Of a stretch of 16,804 nt of DNA, positions 11,681 through 16,804 are shown in pieces. Positions within the stretch are counted from its first letter, which is position 1. Each line of letters starts with the position of its first letter. Below the pieces are notes generated by a model that worked only from the letters and a program-made list of their open reading frames with translations, was not told the DNA's origin and ran no database searches. Source of the stretch: an uncultured Clostridia bacterium. Its GTDB lineage: Bacteria > Bacillota > Clostridia > UBA1381. Position numbers and translations under genes: made by a program. The stretch lies in the NCBI GenBank assembly GCA_944391635.1, contig CALXUL010000280.1, forward strand, positions 1-16,804, given 5' to 3'.

Positions 11681-13408
11681 ATGAAAGTTTTGTATGTTAG
11701 CTCTGAGGCTGCACCGTTTGTCAAGACCGGAGGACTTGCTGATGTTGCGGGTTCGCTGCCGGCTGCTCTTAGAGATAAGGGTATTGATGCAAGGGTTATT
11801 ATGCCGCTTTACCGCTGTATACCACAGCATTTTAAGGACAGGATGACCTATCTGAACCATATTTATATTGATATGGCTTGGCGCAAACAATATTGCGGTG
11901 TTTTTTCGCTTGAAATGGACGGCACTATATTTTATTTTGTTGATAACGAATACTATTTTAACGGCGATAAGCCGTATGATTATATACATCTTGACTGTGA
12001 AAAATTTATATTTTTCTCAAAGGCCGCCTTGTCACTTTTGCCGACGCTCGATTTTAGGCCGGATGTCATTAACTGTAATGATTGGCAGACAGGCGCACTG
12101 CCGGTATTTCTTGATACCTTCCAGGATAATCCGTTTTACCGCGGCATAAAAACAGTTATGACGGTGCATAACTTAAAGTTCCAGGGCAGATGGAATCTGG
12201 CGAAGATTAAGGATGCTATGGGTATCAGTGATTATTATTTTACCAGCGATAAGCTGGAATATTATAAGGACGCAAACCTTTTAAAGGGCGGACTGGTTTA
12301 TGCGAATAAAATCAGTACCGTTTCCAACAGCTATGCCCAGGAGATTACCACAGCCGAATACGGCGAGGGTCTTGACGGGCTTCTTCGTGCCAGACGCACA
12401 GATTTGTGGGGAATAGTTAACGGTATTTCGTATAAGGAATGGAACCCTGACACAGATGGGCAGATTTTTAAGAATTACACGGCAAAAGACGCCCCGGAGG
12501 GTAAGCGTCTTAATAAGATTGCGCTTCAGCAGCAATTAAACCTGCCTCAGGATGAGAATAAATTCCTGATTGGCATAGTTTCGCGCCTTACCGACCAGAA
12601 AGGCTTTGATTTAGTTGCCGGTGCGCTTGAACAGCTTTGTGCCGGCGGATGTCAGATTGTGATACTTGGTACCGGTGAGGAGGGGTATGAGAACCTGTTC
12701 CGGCATTATGCCTGGAAGTATCCAGACAGAGTCAGCGCGAATATTTATTTCTCAAATGAACTTTCGCATAAAATTTATGCTGCATGCGATGCGTTTTTGA
12801 TGCCGTCACGGTTTGAGCCTTGCGGCTTGTCGCAGCTTATTTCAATGCGTTACGGTACGCTTCCGATTGTGCGCGAAACCGGCGGGCTTAAAGATACTGT
12901 GCAGCCGTATAATGAATTTACCCAGGAGGGGACAGGATTTTCTTTCGGCAGATATACTGTTTCGGATATGGTTTATGTTATCAATTATGCGATGGATATT
13001 TACTATAACCGTAGGAAAGAATGGAACAATATAATTAAAAATGCGATGGAACGAGATTTCTCATGGCAGAAATCGGCTGATAAATATATCGAGCTGTATA
13101 GTGAAGTGACAGGGATATATGATGTGCCGGTGAAGGAAAAAAAAAATGACCCCGAGCCGGTAAAAGATGCTGATGTAGCGGAAAAGGCAGCAAAGCCGGC
13201 AACAAAGGCAGAAGAAAAGCCCAAGTCAGCGACGAAGTCAGCAAAGCCGGCGGCAAAAGCAGAAGAAAAGCCCAAGGCGTCGGCGAAGTCAGCAAAGCCG
13301 GCTGCAAAGACCGAGGAAAAACCCAAGTCAGCGACGAAGTCAGCAAAGCCGGCGGCAAAAGCAGAGAAAAAACCTAAAACATTGCCATCAGAAAAAACTA
13401 ATAAATAA
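11681..13408 (+). CDS. glgA: Glycogen synthase with Lys/Ala-rich repeat tail
   Basis: GlgA transfers glucose from ADP-glucose to the non-reducing end of alpha-1,4-glucan (GT5, GT-B fold). The N-terminal domain starts KVLYVSSEAAPFVKTGGLADV, with the ADP-glucose-binding KTGGL at residues 15-19. The C-terminal Rossmann domain contains GIVSRLTDQKGFDL and the catalytic SRFEPCGLSQL (Glu379), then YGTLPIVRETGGLKDTV. The enzyme portion ends near residue 485, the normal family length. The remaining 90 or so residues form a basic tail with four tandem 17-residue units (AKPAAKAEEKPKSATKS type, residues 504-571). AGGGAG gives good spacing to the ATG. glgP follows after 600 bases. glgC and glgB are not in the window. 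Confidence 0.94.
   Translation: MKVLYVSSEAAPFVKTGGLADVAGSLPAALRDKGIDARVIMPLYRCIPQHFKDRMTYLNHIYIDMAWRKQYCGVFSLEMDGTIFYFVDNEYYFNGDKPYDYIHLDCEKFIFFSKAALSLLPTLDFRPDVINCNDWQTGALPVFLDTFQDNPFYRGIKTVMTVHNLKFQGRWNLAKIKDAMGISDYYFTSDKLEYYKDANLLKGGLVYANKISTVSNSYAQEITTAEYGEGLDGLLRARRTDLWGIVNGISYKEWNPDTDGQIFKNYTAKDAPEGKRLNKIALQQQLNLPQDENKFLIGIVSRLTDQKGFDLVAGALEQLCAGGCQIVILGTGEEGYENLFRHYAWKYPDRVSANIYFSNELSHKIYAACDAFLMPSRFEPCGLSQLISMRYGTLPIVRETGGLKDTVQPYNEFTQEGTGFSFGRYTVSDMVYVINYAMDIYYNRRKEWNNIIKNAMERDFSWQKSADKYIELYSEVTGIYDVPVKEKKNDPEPVKDADVAEKAAKPATKAEEKPKSATKSAKPAAKAEEKPKASAKSAKPAAKTEEKPKSATKSAKPAAKAEKKPKTLPSEKTNK
13190..13393 (+). repeat. 51-bp tandem repeat encoding the GlgA tail
   Basis: Four in-frame units of 51 bases begin at 13190, 13241, 13292 and 13343. 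Each starts GCAAAGCCGGC and encodes AKPA(A/T)K(A/T)EEKPK followed by SATKS or ASAKS; the fourth is degenerate at its end (KKPKTLPSE). The near-identity at DNA level points to recent slippage or unequal recombination, and copy number may vary between strains. Confidence 0.9.
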
Positions 13409-14007
13409 AGAACTATTATTTCAACGCAAATTACAGAGACAGCAAAGCTGTAGTCATAAAAAAGTTATACTGTTGACTATGAGTGGCTGCAGAAGATATA
13501 CAGTGGTAATCTTGATGGTGTTATTGGAGCAGGTATATTGACAGTTTAGTGTCCCTTGTGGCTTTGCAATTACGGATAGCGGCTGCTTAGTATAGCGATG
13601 TCATTGACATTATTGCAAATGACAACGATTGACGGATAAAGCATAGTTATTGATATTACCTCTGATGTCATCTGTAGTCGGATAAATTATCGTCATTGGC
13701 ATTATTGCATGTGGCAGCGGTAAACGGAAAAAGCGTTAACGAAGGTATTTTTGATGTGGTATGTCTTTCCGATTATAGCGGCACTGAATAATTTTAGCGT
13801 GCAGCGATTTTGATTTAGTGTCCCAGAGCCTTTTGGAATATTTTGACGGGGCGGCTTGATGGCAATATATTTTTGCGTTTTGTTCCGAGTTTTGTAAAAC
13901 TATAAAGAATTGTTTTATTATCTGTAACTTGCGTGGGATTTTTGGGAATGGGTTTGAGAAATTCCGGCAGGATAAATGCCTGCCGTTAAGATAGATTTAA
14001 AAAGAGT
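13409..14007. other. About 600 bases without a convincing gene between glgA and glgP
   Basis: No ORF with a ribosome binding site and protein-like composition is seen. A weak ACAGC-AAA-GCTGT hairpin (13439-13451) follows glgA. A direct repeat is visible: bases from 13600 and 13692 match at about 34 of 43 positions, 92 bases apart (both begin GTCATTG-CATTATTGCA with one difference). TTTAGTGTCCC occurs at 13545-13555 and again at 13814-13824. A promoter-like TTGACT-N18-TATACA (13473-13502) is present. It may be a decayed gene, a remnant of repeats or a long glgP upstream region. Confidence 0.55.
13473..13502 (+). promoter_or_regulatory. Possible promoter upstream of glgP
   Basis: TTGACT (13473-13478), an 18-base spacer and TATACA (13497-13502). 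It lies more than 500 bases before glgP, so it would give a very long leader or a separate transcript. It is the best promoter-like match I saw in this interval, but could be chance. Confidence 0.25.
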
Positions 14008-14028
14008 TTGAAAGGACTGGATATAAGC

Positions 14029-16488
14029 ATGCCAAATGCAAAAAAACTAACCGCCGCCGAGAAGAAGCTCGTAGCGGAGATTGAAGGAAAAGTATCGCGT
14101 CATTTCGGTAAAACGCTTGAAGACGCCACACCAAAGATGATTTATACAGCATGTGCGCTTACCGCACGTGATAGAATAATGGAAAAATGGGCAAAGTCAC
14201 ACAAAGAGGTAAAGGAAGAAGGTTCTAAAAAACTATATTATTTATCCTTTGAATTTTTGATGGGCAGACTTCTTGCCACAAATATACTAAATCTTATGCA
14301 GACCGAGGAATACACCAATGCACTTGAGTCTATGGGCTATAAGCTGTCAAATGTGGCAGAACTGGAAAATGACGCGGGGCTTGGCAACGGCGGTCTGGGC
14401 AGACTTGCAGCCTGCTTTATTGACTCGCTGACTACATTGGATTTGCCGGCATACGGCTGTACTATACGTTATGAGTACGGGCTTTTCCGCCAGAAAATAG
14501 TAGACGGTTATCAGATAGAATTGCCTGATACCTGGCTTGAAAACGGCAATGCCTGGGAAATTGCAAGACCTGAGGAAACCGTAAAGGTACGTTTCGGCGG
14601 CGAGGTACACAGCTATTGGGACAATGGACGATTTGTTTGCAATTATGAAAATGAACACACAATCCTTGCGATGCCGTATGATGTGCCGCTTGTTGGATAT
14701 GATTCAAAAATAGTAAATAAACTGCGGCTGTGGTCTGCAAAATCGCCGGATTATCTTAATATGCGTGAATTTAACCGCGGAAATTACGCAAGGGCTCTTG
14801 AAGAAAAGCAGCTTGCAGAGGTGATTTCCAAGGTACTCTATCCGGAAGATAACCATACCGAGGGCAAGGAACTGCGTCTTAAACAGCAGTATTTCCTTGT
14901 TTCGGCAACCTTGCAGTGGATTTTAAACGAATATGAGGCAAGGTACGGCTCGGATTGGTCAAAGCTTCCAGACAAGGCGGTAATTCATATAAACGATACG
15001 CATCCGACGCTTGCTATCCCCGAGCTTATGCGTATTCTGGTAGACGAGAAATGCATGGGCTGGGATGAAGCGTGGAATATAACCTGCCGCGTGTTTGCAT
15101 ACACCAATCATACAGTTTTGTCAGAAGCACTGGAAAGATGGCAGGTTGATATGTTTAAACGCATACTGCCGAGAATATATATGATTGTTGAAGAGATTAA
15201 CCGCCGGCTTATGGAAAAGCTGGAAGGATTCTATCCGGGAGATACCGGAAAACATAAATGGATGGCAGTAATTGACAATAACCAGGTATTTATGGCAAAT
15301 TTGTGTCTTGCTACCTGTTTTGCAATAAACGGCGTATCTAAACTTCACACAGAGATATTGGAGAAGGATATTTTTGCGGATTATTACAGAATGCAGCCCG
15401 AACGGTTCCACGCTATTACAAACGGTATTACCTTCAGACGATGGATATGTAATTGTAATCCTGAGCTTGCAGACCTTATCACTTCAAAAATAGGCAACAA
15501 GTGGATAAAGGACTGGACTGAATTATCAAAAATCAAGCAGTACGCAAAGGATAAGGCGTTTAAAGATGAGTTCGCGCGGATAAAACATGAAAATAAAGTC
15601 CGGCTTGCGGAGTATATTAAAATCCATAACAATATCACCATTAACCCGGATTCGATTTATGACGTACAGGCAAAGCGTCTGCACGAATATAAACGTCAGC
15701 TTTTAAATATTCTGCATATTCTTGCAGACTATAATAAACTGTGCGAGAACCCGAATATGGACTATGTGCCGAGAACATTTATTTTCGGAGCAAAAGCTGC
15801 GCCGGGATATACGCGTGCAAAGCTGATTATTAAACTGATAAATACAATTGCCGATAAAATAAATAACGATGAGCGGATTCATGACAAAATCAAGGTGGTA
15901 TTCCTTGAAAATTACGGCGTATCAATTGCTGAAAAGCTTGTTGTGGCAGCAGATGTGTCCGAGCAGATTTCAACAGCCGGCAAAGAGGCTTCGGGTACAG
16001 GAAATATGAAATTTATGTTAAACGGAGCGGTGACTATCGGAACGCTTGATGGCGCAAATATTGAAATGAGCCAGCAGGTAGGGCTTGAGAATATGTATAT
16101 ATTCGGACTGACTGCCGATGAGGTAAGCGCTCGGGTACGTATAGGCGATTCGCAGGAAGTAAAAACGATTTATTCGACTAATAACGTACTTCGCCGCGTT
16201 ATGGAGCAGCTTGTTTCGGGCGAATTGGATGCATCACATCCGCAGATGTTTAAGGATTTATATCAGACTCTTCTGTTTGGCGATTACGGTTATGCCGACA
16301 CTTATATGGTACTTCGTGACTTTGATGCGTACTGTGAAACTCAGGACCGTATCGGCAAGGATTATCTCGACCGTGACAAGTGGATTGAAAAGGCAATCTT
16401 AAACACGGCATCAGCAGGGTATTTCTCCTCTGACCGCACGATTAAAGAATATAACGACCAAATTTGGCATTTGGAGCCTATTAAATAA
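14029..16488 (+). CDS. glgP: Glycogen phosphorylase
   Basis: GlgP releases glucose-1-phosphate from alpha-1,4-glucan chains using pyridoxal phosphate (GT35). The ATG at 14029 gives 819 residues, the normal family length; AAAGGA lies upstream at somewhat long spacing. A TTG at 14008 would add seven residues and is less likely. Signatures include LYYLSFEFLMGRLL, NDAGLGNGGLGRLAACFIDS, GYGCTIRYEYGLF-type text (here AYGCTIRYEYGLF), INDTHPTLAIPELMR, VQAKRLHEYKRQLLN, and EASGTGNMKFMLNGAVTIGTLDGANIE, with the PLP Lys at residue 661. It lies between glgA and a GH13 enzyme, so it fits a glycogen or maltodextrin turnover cluster. A terminator follows immediately. Confidence 0.97.
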   Translation: MPNAKKLTAAEKKLVAEIEGKVSRHFGKTLEDATPKMIYTACALTARDRIMEKWAKSHKEVKEEGSKKLYYLSFEFLMGRLLATNILNLMQTEEYTNALESMGYKLSNVAELENDAGLGNGGLGRLAACFIDSLTTLDLPAYGCTIRYEYGLFRQKIVDGYQIELPDTWLENGNAWEIARPEETVKVRFGGEVHSYWDNGRFVCNYENEHTILAMPYDVPLVGYDSKIVNKLRLWSAKSPDYLNMREFNRGNYARALEEKQLAEVISKVLYPEDNHTEGKELRLKQQYFLVSATLQWILNEYEARYGSDWSKLPDKAVIHINDTHPTLAIPELMRILVDEKCMGWDEAWNITCRVFAYTNHTVLSEALERWQVDMFKRILPRIYMIVEEINRRLMEKLEGFYPGDTGKHKWMAVIDNNQVFMANLCLATCFAINGVSKLHTEILEKDIFADYYRMQPERFHAITNGITFRRWICNCNPELADLITSKIGNKWIKDWTELSKIKQYAKDKAFKDEFARIKHENKVRLAEYIKIHNNITINPDSIYDVQAKRLHEYKRQLLNILHILADYNKLCENPNMDYVPRTFIFGAKAAPGYTRAKLIIKLINTIADKINNDERIHDKIKVVFLENYGVSIAEKLVVAADVSEQISTAGKEASGTGNMKFMLNGAVTIGTLDGANIEMSQQVGLENMYIFGLTADEVSARVRIGDSQEVKTIYSTNNVLRRVMEQLVSGELDASHPQMFKDLYQTLLFGDYGYADTYMVLRDFDAYCETQDRIGKDYLDRDKWIEKAILNTASAGYFSSDRTIKEYNDQIWHLEPIK

Positions 16489-16506
16489 AAATAAAACAAA
16501 AACTTT

Positions 16507-16547
16507 CGGCAGCTCCTTGGTCGGAAAACAGGAACTGCCGTATTTTT
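16507..16547 (+). terminator. Terminator after glgP
   Basis: CGGCAG (16507-16512) pairs with CTGCCG (16535-16540). After one mismatch, TCCT (16514-16517) pairs with AGGA (16530-16533), and the stem is followed by TATTTTTG. It starts 19 bases after the glgP stop. Confidence 0.8.
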
Positions 16548-16574
16548 GTGACTTTTAATATGGAGAGTTAGAGA

Positions 16575-16804
16575 ATGAAGATAGAGCATAATTCACGAAA
16601 TCTATTCTACCGCACACCTTTCGGCGCAGCTGGGTGCGGCACAGAAATTACACTGTCCCTTGCGGTTGCAGGCGCGGGGATACCGCAGGCGGCAGTTTTG
16701 ATTCTTGAATCTGGGGATAATATATATCAATATGATATGATGTACCGGTTTGAGGTCTGCGAATACAGCATTTATTCTCATACGGCAAATATGCCGCATT
16801 CGCC
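16575..16804 (+). CDS. GH13 alpha-glucanase family protein, N-terminus (3'-partial)
   Basis: The frame opens with ATG at 16575, 9 bases after GGAGAG (16562-16567 region), and stays open to the window end, giving 76 codons. The sequence begins MKIEHNSRNLFYRTPFGAAGCGTEITLSLAV, which resembles the N-terminal beta-sandwich domain of clostridial GH13 enzymes (neopullulanase or alpha-amylase-like) that starts with an NSRxLFYRxPFGA segment. The catalytic barrel is outside the window, so the substrate cannot be assigned. Position next to glgP supports a role in breaking down glycogen or maltodextrin. It is separated from glgP by a terminator, so a promoter of its own or partial readthrough is needed. 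Confidence 0.75.
   Translation, partial: MKIEHNSRNLFYRTPFGAAGCGTEITLSLAVAGAGIPQAAVLILESGDNIYQYDMMYRFEVCEYSIYSHTANMPHS

Noticed and set aside
13003..13358. Two overlapping minus-strand frames of 107 codons each inside glgA
   Set aside because: They are antisense reads of the GlgA C-terminal part and its 51-bp repeats; their periodic low-complexity sequence follows from the repeat, and neither has a good ribosome binding site.
16602..16799. Minus-strand 65-codon frame at the right end
   Set aside because: It is antisense to the GH13-like N-terminus on the plus strand, which has a ribosome binding site and a recognisable family start.
1..16804. tRNA, rRNA or CRISPR arrays
   Set aside because: I looked in the intergenic stretches for cloverleaf patterns, including the place between rpmG and secE where tRNA-Trp is often found, and for regularly spaced repeats; none was seen.

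Overview
The window looks like a chromosomal segment of a low-to-moderate GC Gram-positive bacterium, most likely a member of the Clostridia (Bacillota). The evidence is strong AGGAGG-type ribosome binding sites, TTGACA-N17-TATAAT-type promoters, a Firmicutes-type L10 leader, a CxxC-bearing 49-residue L33, and the overall protein style. I cannot name the genus from sequence alone.

Layout, left to right. (1) 1-1054, plus strand: the 3' part of an unrecognised duplicated-domain protein, then rhaM (L-rhamnose mutarotase). (2) 1159-1475: a self-contained unit of promoter, strong ribosome binding site, 58-codon ORF with a signal-peptide-like start, and terminator; it has no recognised family. (3) 1512-6030, plus strand: the translation and transcription cluster rpmG-secE-nusG-rplK-rplA-[L10 leader]-rplJ-rplL-yceD(DUF177)-rpmF, closed by a strong terminator. 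rpoB and rpoC, which usually follow rplL, are absent. Two structures that look like L1-binding mRNA sites lie just before rplK and just before rplA. (4) 6031-6583: non-coding, with several hairpins including a 17-bp perfect inverted repeat. (5) 6584-10869, minus strand: an FMN-binding split-barrel protein, two tandem cyclophilins (one cytosolic, one a predicted lipoprotein) and gyrA. (6) 10870-11680: a divergent intergenic region with a cluster of DnaA-box-like sequences centred on a 30-bp palindrome, the gyrA promoter on the minus strand and the glgA promoter on the plus strand. (7) 11681-16804, plus strand: a glycogen cluster of glgA (with an unusual Lys/Ala-rich repetitive tail), a 600-bp stretch without a convincing gene, glgP, a terminator, and the 5' end of a GH13 alpha-glucanase-type gene that runs off the window.

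How the genes work together. The plus-strand ribosomal cluster supplies 50S proteins, the NusG elongation factor and the SecE translocon subunit. It appears to be controlled by at least two autogenous circuits: L1 on rplK-rplA, and L10(L12) on rplJ-rplL. The right-hand genes make and break alpha-1,4-glucan: GlgA elongates it, GlgP phosphorolyses it, and the GH13 enzyme presumably hydrolyses or debranches it.

Most of the content is conserved housekeeping. The parts that known families do not fully explain are the orphan small peptide unit, the DnaA-box cluster away from dnaA, and the histone-H1-like tail on glycogen synthase. I found no tRNA or rRNA gene, CRISPR array or intact mobile element. 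I did not find a clear new multi-gene system.
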